Position numbers and translations under genes: made by a program. From positions 170,220-234,219 of the forward strand of contig NZ_JAMJPJ010000002.1 of the NCBI RefSeq assembly GCF_023555005.1: DNA of 64,000 bases. Direction: 5' to 3'. Position 1 is the first letter of the stretch. Every line of letters begins with the position of its first letter. Source of the DNA: Halomonas llamarensis (lineage in GTDB: Bacteria; Pseudomonadota; Gammaproteobacteria; Pseudomonadales; Halomonadaceae). Positions 33,621-42,392 of the stretch are shown in pieces. The notes below the pieces were generated by a model. It did no database searches, was not told the origin of the DNA, and saw only the letters and a program-made list of their open reading frames with translations.

Positions 33621-33650
33621 AAAAAACAAAGCCACGCCCAGGGGCGTGGC
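33621..33650 (-). terminator. Terminator between efp and epmA
   Basis: On the minus strand GCCACGCC, loop CCTG, GGCGTGGC is followed directly by TTTGTTTTTT and then by the epmA Shine-Dalgarno GGAG. epmA must therefore be reached by read-through or by a start site inside or near this element. Confidence 0.88.
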
Positions 33651-33679
33651 TGTCACTATGTTGCGTTTTTGGCGCCTTC

Positions 33680-34246
33680 TTAGGCACGCGAGACGTATTC
33701 ACCACTACGCGTATCAATCTTGAGGACTTCCCCCTCATTGATAAACAGCGGCACACGCACCACCGCCCCAGAAGACAAGGTCGCAGGCTTGGAACCGCCC
33801 TGGGCGGTATCGCCTTTCAAACCGGGGTCGGTTTCGACCACTTCCAGCTCAATAAAATTAGGGGCTGATACCTGGATCGCGTTATCGTTCCACAAGGTAA
33901 CGGTATAAGGTACCTGCTCCTTCAACCACTTTTCGGTCTCGCCGAGCGCTTTCTTTTCCACCGCATACTGCTCAAAGGAGCCGTCGGTTTTCATGAAGTA
34001 CCACATTTCGCTATCGTTATAGAGATATTCCATCTCCAACTCCATAACGTCGGCACCCTCTAACGAATCACCCGATTTAAAGGTACGCTCCCCTACGCGG
34101 CCGGTCATCAGGTTACGCAGCTTGACGCGGTTAAAGGCTTGGCCTTTGCCCGGCTTGACCAGCTCGTTCTCTATGATCGAGCAAGGATCACCGTCGAGCA
34201 TTACTTTCAAACCGCCCTTGAATTCATTGGTAGAATAATTGGCCAT
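33680..34246 (-). CDS. efp: Translation elongation factor P
   Basis: Relieves ribosome stalling at polyproline stretches. It has 188 residues in three beta-barrel domains. The modified loop is VKPGKGQAF with Lys34, the residue lysylated by EpmA/EpmB; Arg32 of EarP-type factors is replaced by Pro32. This agrees with both epmA and epmB being adjacent. GAGAGA precedes the ATG. It is divergent from epmB. Confidence 0.97.
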   Translation of the reverse strand: MANYSTNEFKGGLKVMLDGDPCSIIENELVKPGKGQAFNRVKLRNLMTGRVGERTFKSGDSLEGADVMELEMEYLYNDSEMWYFMKTDGSFEQYAVEKKALGETEKWLKEQVPYTVTLWNDNAIQVSAPNFIELEVVETDPGLKGDTAQGGSKPATLSSGAVVRVPLFINEGEVLKIDTRSGEYVSRA

Positions 34247-34314
34247 ACTGTCTCTCGATTAATGTACAAACATGCAAGAAAGTGTGCCGCATGATAACCC
34301 GAAGGAGGGTACTT

Positions 34315-35340
34315 TTGCAGGATAAGATCATTTTAGCCACCTCACCGTCAGGCCCGGCGGCCCAACAGGCCTCCTGGCAGCGGCAGCTCTCAAACGCTAT
34401 CCGCGATCCGGCTGCACTCTGCACTCGACTGGGTTTGCCCGAAGCATGGCTGCCAGGTGCCAGCGCCGGGCATGCGCTGTTTGATATCTGCGTGCCTGAC
34501 GCCTTTATACGCCGAATGGCGCACAGCGATCCTAGCGATCCCCTGCTGCGCCAAGTCCTTCCCTTAGGCGAGGAAACCGTGACGCCATCAGGTTTTGTCA
34601 CCGACCCGCTTGCGGAGGCTGACCACCAGCCAGCCAAAGGATTAATTCACAAATACGCCGGGCGTGTGCTTTTAATCGCCAGCCCCACCTGCGCAGTGAA
34701 CTGCCGCTACTGTTTCCGCCGTCACTTTCCTTATGGCGATCACGCCCCTTCTCGCGCGCAGTGGCAAGAGGCGCTCGACTACTTGCGGGCTGACGCCTCC
34801 CTTCAAGAAGCCATTTTCTCCGGCGGCGACCCGCTTGCGGCTAACGACCGCCAGCTGGCCTGGCTTGTCGGCGAGTTAGCGCAAATCCCGCACCTGAAGC
34901 GGCTACGCATTCATACCCGGCTACCAGTGGTGATTCCCGACCGTGTCGATGACGCGCTGCTCGACTGGCTGGAAAGCACGCGGCTGCAAAAGGTCGTGGT
35001 GCTGCATATCAATCACGCCAACGAAATCAACCAAGCGGTGGTCGACGCCTGCGCGCGCCTTAAACAGGCTGGTGCAACACTGCTCAACCAAAGCGTGTTG
35101 CTGCGTGGCGTAAACGACAGTGTTAGCGCCCTCGCCGAACTTTCCGAGCGCTTATTCGATGCCGGTATTTTGCCCTACTATTTGCATGTACTCGACCCGG
35201 TGCAAGGGGCGGCACACTTTGATGTCACCGATGAGCAGGCCCGCGAACTTCTTGCCGACTTGCGTAACGTACTACCGGGTTTTTTGTTGCCGCGTTTAGT
35301 GCGTGAAATTCCAGGCGAAGCGAGTAAAACGCCACTTTAA
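34315..35340 (+). CDS. epmB: EF-P beta-lysylation protein EpmB (lysine 2,3-aminomutase-like)
   Basis: A radical-SAM, PLP-dependent enzyme that makes (R)-beta-lysine for EF-P modification. The cluster motif is CAVNCRYC (CxxxCxxC), followed by FSGGDPLA and later NHANEIN and LLNQSVLLRGVND. It has 341 residues from TTG at 34315, which is chosen because AAGGAGG lies 7 bases upstream. The ATG at 34291 has no SD. It is divergent from efp. Confidence 0.94.
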   Translation: MQDKIILATSPSGPAAQQASWQRQLSNAIRDPAALCTRLGLPEAWLPGASAGHALFDICVPDAFIRRMAHSDPSDPLLRQVLPLGEETVTPSGFVTDPLAEADHQPAKGLIHKYAGRVLLIASPTCAVNCRYCFRRHFPYGDHAPSRAQWQEALDYLRADASLQEAIFSGGDPLAANDRQLAWLVGELAQIPHLKRLRIHTRLPVVIPDRVDDALLDWLESTRLQKVVVLHINHANEINQAVVDACARLKQAGATLLNQSVLLRGVNDSVSALAELSERLFDAGILPYYLHVLDPVQGAAHFDVTDEQARELLADLRNVLPGFLLPRLVREIPGEASKTPL

Positions 35341-35373
35341 CAAGTTATGTATCGATCATTGAGACCGCCGTGC

Positions 35374-35498
35374 TTATATCCGTCTACTTGGGCCAGCGTA
35401 CTTAGCCACCCTTTCATCGGCCGTAAGCAATAAAAAATCTTCTGCTTCCGCCTGAGCAACAAGCGTGTTTTGGGTTCATGGATATTGCTAGCTTTCAT
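35374..35498 (-). pseudogene. Deletion scar of a Phd/YefM-type antitoxin and PIN-domain toxin pair
   Basis: This stretch is not an intact gene. On the minus strand an ATG at 35498 opens MKASNIHEPKTR, the typical start of a Phd/YefM antitoxin. About 12 codons in, a frame shift leads to 31 codons ending at the stop 35374-35376. These read TLVAQAEAEDFLLLTADER, then VAKYAGPSRRI. That is the C-terminal end of a PIN-domain (VapC-like) toxin. The simplest reading is one internal deletion that removed the rest of both genes. It borders the Jet operon. Confidence 0.72.
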
Positions 35499-35561
35499 AG
35501 CATTCTCTGAAGGCTATAGGCACGACTTTGTCAACTAGGCGTAGTTTAGATAGCATTTTTT

Positions 35562-36704
35562 TCAATCATTCAGCCACCCCAGCAGCTCACGCTGTACCTC
35601 TTCCACTGGCAGATACTCCTGCTCCAAGCGCCCCTGGGGCTGGGCTTTGAGAAAATGGAAAAAAGCCTCTTCGCGCTCGTTCAGGCCGGCTGCAGGCAAT
35701 TCGGCGGGTACCGGCTCAGGCACTGCGCTGTCGCGGCAAGATGCTTTGAAGTGTGTCTCGCTCATCATTAATGGGGTAATAGAGGGTAAAGACTGCCTAG
35801 CTCTGGCCAGCATCAATAGCCCCCAGGTATCCATATCGCCCCAATAGGCGACCGCTTTATGTTGCAGTGCCACACCTGCCAGCCAGTGCACATCCAGCCC
35901 TGCGCCAAGAATCGCCACGGTGGCGGGTATAGTGGGTAGCAGGTGCTCACACTGCTCATTCTCGACCACTACGACCCGCGAGCCTGGCAGGCAAGTATCC
36001 GCCAGCTCTCTGGCGGTAATGCGCTGGCGCTGAAAGGGCAGCAGCCCCTGCTCCAATGGCACCACCAGCAGCCAGTGATCTTTATCGTCGGGAGCATCGA
36101 GAAAGCCGCTTAACCCTTGTTGGCTAACCATCCCGTCGTAGCGCTCATCAAGTAGGCGTGTCAGTAAAACCGCATTGCGCTCGATAAACTTGGTGTCCAC
36201 CCCCAGCCCTTTGAGCAGCCTTAGTGGGCGGCCTTCGGCGATGCCCGGCTGCAGTAAATCCGCTAGGCGGGCGGCGTCAATAAGCTCGCCAATATCTTTG
36301 TTGCGCCATAGCGCACGCTCGCGAACCAGCGCTTCCCGGTAGACGGGGTTGACGCTCCCCACCAGCGTTTCCAACTGCGCAAACTCCTGTTGCACCTCGG
36401 CATCCGCCGTGGCGGCGGCCCATTCAGTGGGCGTGTGCAATAGCCACTGCACTGGGAGTGACACCGGGTCAGCAGCAGCCCGAAAGTTGATGTCTTGAAA
36501 CACCACCTGGCCAACGGTTACTTGCCGCCAACGTTGCGCGTGAGCTTGCACCATGGCGGTTTGATCGGCGAACTGGCGGCTGGTTGGCTTACCGATAGAG
36601 ACCACCAGCGGCCAGCTCTCGGAGGACAACAGCCGCTGTACCCGCCAAAAAGGCTGCTGCCACTGCTTAGCCAGGCGAACAGAAATATCACTGGGGGACT
36701 TCAT
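35562..36704 (-). CDS. jetD: Wadjet component JetD (DUF3322/DUF2220, Toprim-like nuclease)
   Basis: The effector nuclease of the Wadjet system, which cuts circular DNA extruded by the JetABC SMC complex. It has 380 residues. The N-terminal DUF3322 part is followed by a DUF2220 Toprim-like domain. That domain shows VVVVENEQ with a Toprim glutamate, the family block around GAGLDVHWLAG, and an acidic pair in YWGDMDTWG. The ATG at 36704 lies inside the end of jetC (17-base overlap) behind AGAGG. It is last in the jetABCD operon. The homologue in Mks systems is MksG. Confidence 0.9.
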   Translation of the reverse strand: MKSPSDISVRLAKQWQQPFWRVQRLLSSESWPLVVSIGKPTSRQFADQTAMVQAHAQRWRQVTVGQVVFQDINFRAAADPVSLPVQWLLHTPTEWAAATADAEVQQEFAQLETLVGSVNPVYREALVRERALWRNKDIGELIDAARLADLLQPGIAEGRPLRLLKGLGVDTKFIERNAVLLTRLLDERYDGMVSQQGLSGFLDAPDDKDHWLLVVPLEQGLLPFQRQRITARELADTCLPGSRVVVVENEQCEHLLPTIPATVAILGAGLDVHWLAGVALQHKAVAYWGDMDTWGLLMLARARQSLPSITPLMMSETHFKASCRDSAVPEPVPAELPAAGLNEREEAFFHFLKAQPQGRLEQEYLPVEEVQRELLGWLND

Positions 36705-39700
36705 CAAGCCTCTTACGCCGTTTTTCACGCACGGCATCCAGCGCCTGCCAACTGATCAGCGTCAGGTTGGAGGCATTGCCACGCCGGTGAACCACCACCG
36801 CCGAGCGGGTGTGCTTACGCAGTAAGCGCATCTCTTTATTGGGGGTAATAAACAGCGCGTGGAGATGAAATTCGCTGAGCGCGGCAATGATGCGTCCAGC
36901 CACCGCATTCGAACTGCGCGAAAAGGCTTCATCCAGGACGATAGTGCCAAACAGCGGCCGGGGACTGCCATCCGGGCACAGCGCATAACTGAGCGATGCG
37001 GTAAGCACATAGGAGGCGATGATTTCTTTTTCACCACCGCTACCGCCCTGGGAGCCCGAGCGGGTTTCAATCACATGGCCATCGGCGCGGTCGATCATGG
37101 CGACTTTAAACTCAAGCCTAAAACGCGGATCCAATAGCGCCCGCGCGCCTAAGGTACGCTGACGTTCACAGGCATCGCGCAGCAGGTCGATGATATGCTG
37201 CAATGCTTTGTATTGGCTTTCGCCGCCATCCTCTACAAACCGCGACGAGGCAAGTGCCGTATTGGCCCAGGTAAAGGTGCGCAGGCTTTCGTGGACGACC
37301 TTGTTGGCGACCAGCTGCAGGTAACGCCCGCGTTGGAAATCCACCCGCCGCAGGGTGTTATTGAGATCTTCCAGCCGCTCTTCGATCCGCTCCACCTCCC
37401 CATCAATGGTGGCCAGCAGCTGCGAAACGCCTTGGTCGGAAGAGTCGGTCAGGTACGCCTGAAAACGCTTCTGCTTATCGGGCAGCGCTTCTTCAGTTAG
37501 CACGTTGAGCCGCGCCAGGTAGTCGGGTACATCGTCAAGCTCCCGCCCGACCTCAGATAGCGCCCCGCGGTCTTCGCGCTGAGCGTCCGACATGGCTTTT
37601 ACCAATTCCTTTTCCAAGCGGCTTTGGGTAGCGCGCAAGGTGGTTAGCTGCTGTTGCAACTGCGCGGCAGCCTGCCGCTCTAGCTCATCTACGTCCACCA
37701 GCTGCTTTTGATAAACGGGAGAAAAATGGCCATCGGCAAGCGTCCGTTCTTGCTCCTTCAGCCTCACTTCACTTTTTCGAAACGCTCGGTTCTGCTCTTT
37801 TTGGGCTGTTTCCAGCCGATTATTTAACTGAGCGCTATGCTTGATGCATTGCGTTTTTTGCTGCTCCAGCGCGGCCAACTCATCCCGGGCTTGCTCCAGT
37901 TGGCGTTTGGCTGACGCTGCATCGGAATCTGGTGAGGTCAAAGCGGCCAGTTTATCCTGCTGCTGCTGCCATTCACGCTCTGCGTGGGGCGTGTTGATCT
38001 TCTCATAGTCCAATTCTGACAGCTTTGTTAACACCACCACCTGCTGTTCAAGCTCGGACTGTGTGGCCTTCGCCTGCTCCTCTGCCGCCTTGGCGCGACG
38101 CAATCGCTCTTGTGCTTGGGTGATTTGCACGCTTAACGCCGCCAGCCGGTCGCGGTTATCAAAGCCGGTTTGCCAGTCGTCACTGAGCCGCTTTTGATCC
38201 TGCTTGTCAAAAAAGCGCGCCTTGCCCGACATCAGCCCTTCTACCGTCATGGCGTGGGGCGTTTCCTGCAGGATCTCTGGGGAGGTAACGCAGTGCCTAT
38301 CCAGCCCGGCTAACAGCTCTTTGACCGCCTCCCGGTAGGGATGCTCTTTATAGTCGAGTTTGCGGGTAAAGCCATCCTCAAAAAAGCGCGCTTGACCTTG
38401 TGGAGTCTTCACTTCCAGGATGCGCACATGTAGGGCGTTATGGCGGCTGTTGATCCAGCTTAGCGCTTGGCGGCTGGCATCAGGCGGTACCAGAATACGC
38501 AGCCGGTGGCTGCCGATTGCCCGCTCAATCGCGCCGCGCCAGGCCTGCTCGCCCTCTTTCACCTGCACTAGCTCGGCCACAAAGGGCAGCTCATCTTCAG
38601 TGAGCGCCAAGGCATCGGCCAGCAAGGCGCGGAACTGTTGAAAGCGGCCCGGAATATTAGACCCTGGGCGCGCTTTTACCTCGGCCAGTTCTTCTTGCAG
38701 CTCAGTGCATTCACGCTTGATCTGGTAACGTTGGCTGCCCTGTTCAAAGGCGGCCTGCTTGGCGTCCTCGAGTTCTTGGGTACTTAGCTGCCGCTGCTCG
38801 GCGGCCAGCATCTGGTTGGTCGCTACCGCTTCACGGTCTATGCCATCATCAAACGATAGATAACGCGCCAACCGCTGGTACTCTGCTGCATGGCGCTGAC
38901 AGCGCTCCAGGTTGGCGTGTTTCTCGCTGACCAACGCTTCCAACGTCTTAATATCGGAACCGCCAAGGCGCAGATACGCCTCATTTAATCGCTCGCAGCT
39001 TTGAAGTTGATGGGCGTGCTGCTCTTCGGCCGACGCCAACTCGGCCTCGGCCTGCTGGGTTTGTTGCTGGAGACGCTCGACCTCGCCCTTCCACAGCCGG
39101 TGAGCCTGCTCGCCAAACCATACCGGTAGTACCCGGCTAAGCGTCTCCTGATCATCAAGCAGCGTTTGGTTGCGCTGGTACTTCTCCCAACCGGTTTTAA
39201 TGGGTTCCAGGGAGCGCTGCTGGCGGCGGGCGATTTCAAGCTCTTCATGGATAGCGGTGAGATCATCGAAGCTATCAGCCACTTCCCGGGCGCGCTGAAA
39301 CTGGGCGTTATCATCCAGCACCAGCTCGCGAAAAATCTCATCGATACTGTTGAGCTGCTTCAGCCCTGCCGCTCGATTAAGCAGGTTAAAGGCGTTATCA
39401 CGCACTTCAAAAAAGTCGCGCAGACGCGCCAGAAAGCCCTTTTTGCTGGGGTACGTCCAAATCCCGGTGTCGGTTTTATCCTGTTGCCGCAAGGCGCGCA
39501 TACCACCTTCCTGCTGTAGCGTCAGCCAGCGTTGCAAGGTGTGCTCGGGGGTGGTACTGAACAGCCATAGCTTTTTCATATCCGACGGGGACATGCTGGT
39601 ACCGTCAAACCACAGCAGTGCGCCGATGCGCACCAGGCTTTCGCCGTTGCTGAGCGTCGCCACCAGGCCGGTCACGGTCTTGCCGGGTCGGGCGATATGC

Positions 39701-40032
39701 GACTGGCCCTCGCCGCCATCCCCCGGGCCACTCACCCCGCGCACATAGGAGACCAGATCCCGGTCGCTTTCATGGCCACCGGTGGAGGCAAGATTGTATT
39801 TTGGGTTGGCCGTTAGCAAGGTCATCAGGGCATCCACCAGAGTAGTCTTGCCACTACCGGTGGGGCCAATGATGGCACTGCCCTGGGCGTCAATATCGGC
39901 CCGGTGCATGCCGCTGAAGCCGCCCCAGTTGAACAGTTCCAACGCTTGCAAAATATAGGTAGGCGCCAGTTGCCAACCGCTCTCTTGGTTCTCCTCCAGT
40001 AGAGAAGGCTGGGTAAGCGTGGTGGTGGCCAT
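36688..40032 (-). CDS. jetC: Wadjet SMC-like ATPase JetC
   Basis: The SMC/MukB-like motor that extrudes DNA loops. It has 1114 residues. Walker A is GPTGSGKTT at about residues 56-64. The middle is a long heptad-rich coiled coil (about 270-480 and 600-900) around a hinge. The ABC signature is GGSGGEKE near residue 997 and Walker B is TIVLDEAF near 1030-1037. All ATPase motifs look intact. The start shares one base with the jetB stop (TAATG), and the end overlaps jetD. Confidence 0.93.
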   Translation of the reverse strand: MATTTLTQPSLLEENQESGWQLAPTYILQALELFNWGGFSGMHRADIDAQGSAIIGPTGSGKTTLVDALMTLLTANPKYNLASTGGHESDRDLVSYVRGVSGPGDGGEGQSHIARPGKTVTGLVATLSNGESLVRIGALLWFDGTSMSPSDMKKLWLFSTTPEHTLQRWLTLQQEGGMRALRQQDKTDTGIWTYPSKKGFLARLRDFFEVRDNAFNLLNRAAGLKQLNSIDEIFRELVLDDNAQFQRAREVADSFDDLTAIHEELEIARRQQRSLEPIKTGWEKYQRNQTLLDDQETLSRVLPVWFGEQAHRLWKGEVERLQQQTQQAEAELASAEEQHAHQLQSCERLNEAYLRLGGSDIKTLEALVSEKHANLERCQRHAAEYQRLARYLSFDDGIDREAVATNQMLAAEQRQLSTQELEDAKQAAFEQGSQRYQIKRECTELQEELAEVKARPGSNIPGRFQQFRALLADALALTEDELPFVAELVQVKEGEQAWRGAIERAIGSHRLRILVPPDASRQALSWINSRHNALHVRILEVKTPQGQARFFEDGFTRKLDYKEHPYREAVKELLAGLDRHCVTSPEILQETPHAMTVEGLMSGKARFFDKQDQKRLSDDWQTGFDNRDRLAALSVQITQAQERLRRAKAAEEQAKATQSELEQQVVVLTKLSELDYEKINTPHAEREWQQQQDKLAALTSPDSDAASAKRQLEQARDELAALEQQKTQCIKHSAQLNNRLETAQKEQNRAFRKSEVRLKEQERTLADGHFSPVYQKQLVDVDELERQAAAQLQQQLTTLRATQSRLEKELVKAMSDAQREDRGALSEVGRELDDVPDYLARLNVLTEEALPDKQKRFQAYLTDSSDQGVSQLLATIDGEVERIEERLEDLNNTLRRVDFQRGRYLQLVANKVVHESLRTFTWANTALASSRFVEDGGESQYKALQHIIDLLRDACERQRTLGARALLDPRFRLEFKVAMIDRADGHVIETRSGSQGGSGGEKEIIASYVLTASLSYALCPDGSPRPLFGTIVLDEAFSRSSNAVAGRIIAALSEFHLHALFITPNKEMRLLRKHTRSAVVVHRRGNASNLTLISWQALDAVREKRRKRLDEVPQ

Positions 40033-40811
40033 TACGCGCTCTCCCCTTGGTCACTACTCTCGGCTGCCACTCTTGCCTTTAACTCATACAACAAGGCGGT
40101 CAGGTTTTCCGGATTGGCCAAGTGGGCAATCATCGGGCGTATGGCGATTCGCTCGTGGCTATCCGGCGCCGACACCAGGCCGTGGCCTTTGAGTTGATCC
40201 AGTAGCTGAAGCACTCGGGTACGCTCACGGGCCTCGCTGCCACTCTCGCCGAGGTAAACCTGCATTTGTGGAATCAACTCGTCTACCGCCACCATGGCGT
40301 CTTCGGCGCCGGTGCCCGCTTCCTGCTCGTGGGCAATAAAGTACTGACGCAAAATCGCTACCAGCAGCGTCTGTTCCAGATTCAGCCGCTGCTTGCGCAC
40401 CAGCGGGTGCGACCAGTCGTCCTGGGACTCATCGGCATCCCCATGACGTACCGCCAGAAATACCAGCCCCCGGATTTCATCAGCGCGGGCGCATAAATCC
40501 AGCGGCTCAAGCGTGGCATTGAGCCGCTCCATGGCAACAAGAGCCGCACGGTAGTGATACGGCCGTTGGCTCTCCTCCAAGAGCCCCATGCGGAGCAGCG
40601 CCTGAGCCACTTCACGCAGCTTAACGTCGGTTCGGGCGGGGGCATCACGGCTGCTCTGCTCCTGATGCTCCCACCCCGTGTCGCCCGCGGCGTCGATGGC
40701 TGAACCGCTATGCGCTTGATCCGCTTGTCCATCAAACGGATCAGGCGACTGCTCTTCGTTGGTCTCATCCGTCTCCGGCTGCCGGACAATTCGGTCAAAC
40801 ACGCCTGCCAT
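40032..40811 (-). CDS. jetB: Wadjet MukE-like subunit JetB (DUF4194)
   Basis: A small kite-type subunit bridging JetA and JetC. It has 259 residues with an acidic, glutamine-rich N-terminus (about 1-60) and then a winged-helix DUF4194 body (QALLRMGLLEESQRPYHY, LVRKQRLNLEQTLLVAILR). The ATG at 40811 has GGGAG nine bases upstream and lies two bases after the jetA stop. The stop overlaps jetC. Similarity to MukE is structural rather than obvious in sequence; the assignment rests on the neighbours as well. Confidence 0.87.
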   Translation of the reverse strand: MAGVFDRIVRQPETDETNEEQSPDPFDGQADQAHSGSAIDAAGDTGWEHQEQSSRDAPARTDVKLREVAQALLRMGLLEESQRPYHYRAALVAMERLNATLEPLDLCARADEIRGLVFLAVRHGDADESQDDWSHPLVRKQRLNLEQTLLVAILRQYFIAHEQEAGTGAEDAMVAVDELIPQMQVYLGESGSEARERTRVLQLLDQLKGHGLVSAPDSHERIAIRPMIAHLANPENLTALLYELKARVAAESSDQGESA

Positions 40812-40813
40812 GC

Positions 40814-42316
40814 TTAAAACTCCCACTCAATATCGCTCAAGGCTTGTTCACTCAAAGCGACCACAGGTACTCGGAACAGCCAGTCGCAGTGTTCATCGTC
40901 GCTGATGACCAGTTCTTGAACATCCTGCTCGGTTATCTCAATGCCCGCTTCCCGGGCCATACCCAGCCATAGCGCCAGGGTCTCCAGGTCGTGGCTAGGC
41001 GGCAGGCGCTCGGCCAGCTCCGCCAGGGTGAGCGGGCGCCCTTCTGCTGCGAGCAGTGCCAGCGTCTCCTGCACCAGGGCCTCGCGATCCAGACCGTCTA
41101 GAGAGTCCCAGAATTCGGCCTCAAGGCTGCTTAAGTCACTTGCCTGTTGGGCAAGATCCAGCACCTCGTCCTTCTCATTTTCCAACGATTTAAACCGCAC
41201 CCGCTCGACCACCGACAAGTTACCCAAGGCAAAGCCCAACGGCGGTAGCGATAAAACCTCTGACCGGCGTACCTTCTGGCTCTGCCAGTCGAGATCCTGG
41301 GCTGTATTGAGAATGTCGTTGAGCAATTGACCAACGCGGTGATGCTCGGCTGCTAGGCCGGTCTTAATAAACCCTTTGACGTCCTTTTCACTTCGCGAAC
41401 GCGCCTGTAATACCGCCTGGCTTTCCAGTATCAGCCGCATGCGCAGCAGCTTAAGGTCCTGTCGCTGTAATCTATTCAACGCTTTTTCGGCGGCGGGATG
41501 AACGAGAATAGTGCGTAGTTGCTGGCGCATCATATCCAGCGCGGCGGTCTGGCGTAGCTGCTGTAGGAAACTATCGAACACGCGCCCTTCTGGGGTATCC
41601 AGCAGCGCTTCCTGACCATCCAGCAAACGGTCAACAATGTCGCCACGGTGATAGTGCTCGGACATGATCGACTGGCGCAACAGGCGATCAGCCTCGCGCC
41701 AGGAGCCTTCCACCCGGCGAAAATCGGCCCGTAGCCCGGTGGCTAAATTAAACACCTCGCGGATACGTTCAATAGCCCCCGCCTCGGAAAGCACCGGCAC
41801 ATGCCCGGCTTCGGCGTCGGCCAGCTCACTCTCCAACTGTTGGATTTTGCGCCGGATCGACGCCTTACGGCTCTCGGGGTTGGGGTTGAGGCCCACTTCC
41901 AGGTTTTCGATTTCGCGCTGCACCACCGACAACCGCGATGCGGTGGAGGTCATAATGCGATTATCCAGCGAGTCGATGAACTGAATCGCCGATGACAAAG
42001 CGTCCGTGGCATACAAGCGCTGACCACGTTCAATGACCAAACCACGCCGAATCCACTCCCGCAGTTCTCGCCCGGCCTGTAGACGCGTATTATCTGGGTC
42101 GATGGCGTATTCTTCCTGAGCCGCATAGCTACTTAGCATCTTCGCCAATGCCTCTAGGGCATTCGCCTCAGCAATACCGTCTTCGCTGAACTCAAACAGC
42201 GAGGTCAAACAGCCCAGCACCAGAGGTGCACGGGGCGAGGCCAGCAACAGCCAAGCGGGGTGCTGCTTGCGAGCAGCGATGTAGTGGCGCGTGCGTTGCT
42301 GGGGGCTATTATTCAT
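40814..42316 (-). CDS. jetA: Wadjet MukF-like kleisin JetA (DUF3375)
   Basis: The kleisin subunit that closes the JetC ring. It has 500 residues: an N-terminal winged-helix DUF3375 region (RKQHPAWLLLASPRAPLVLG), central helical coiled segments (residues about 130-180), and a C-terminal winged helix (GRPLTLAELAERLPPSHDLE). AAGG lies close before the ATG. It is first in the four-gene operon, 76 bases after the leuA stop on the same strand, with a tandem repeat in the gap. Confidence 0.9.
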   Translation of the reverse strand: MNNSPQQRTRHYIAARKQHPAWLLLASPRAPLVLGCLTSLFEFSEDGIAEANALEALAKMLSSYAAQEEYAIDPDNTRLQAGRELREWIRRGLVIERGQRLYATDALSSAIQFIDSLDNRIMTSTASRLSVVQREIENLEVGLNPNPESRKASIRRKIQQLESELADAEAGHVPVLSEAGAIERIREVFNLATGLRADFRRVEGSWREADRLLRQSIMSEHYHRGDIVDRLLDGQEALLDTPEGRVFDSFLQQLRQTAALDMMRQQLRTILVHPAAEKALNRLQRQDLKLLRMRLILESQAVLQARSRSEKDVKGFIKTGLAAEHHRVGQLLNDILNTAQDLDWQSQKVRRSEVLSLPPLGFALGNLSVVERVRFKSLENEKDEVLDLAQQASDLSSLEAEFWDSLDGLDREALVQETLALLAAEGRPLTLAELAERLPPSHDLETLALWLGMAREAGIEITEQDVQELVISDDEHCDWLFRVPVVALSEQALSDIEWEF

Positions 42317-42321
42317 TGTTA

Positions 42322-42363
42322 CCTTAGCTGGCCATATTGATATCTAAGCGGGTCATATTAATA
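42322..42363 (-). repeat. Two tandem imperfect 21-bp repeats directly upstream of jetA
   Basis: Read on the minus strand, two contiguous copies (42343-42363 and 42322-42342) share 16 of 21 positions. The core is TAT(T/C)AATATG(A/G)CC. They start six bases before the jetA ATG and overlap its Shine-Dalgarno. A 10-codon reading frame (ATG at 42356, stop at 42324-42326, MTRLDINMAS) is contained in them and ends 7 bases before jetA. It could be an operator, a leader ORF or chance. Confidence 0.55.
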
Positions 42364-42392
42364 CCTACGCTAGTTGCGTATTATTGCTTCGC

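Noticed and set aside
36688..42316. The SMC operon as the housekeeping MukBEF condensin
   Set aside because: Subunits match DUF3375/DUF4194 rather than MukF/MukE, and a JetD-type nuclease is part of the operon.
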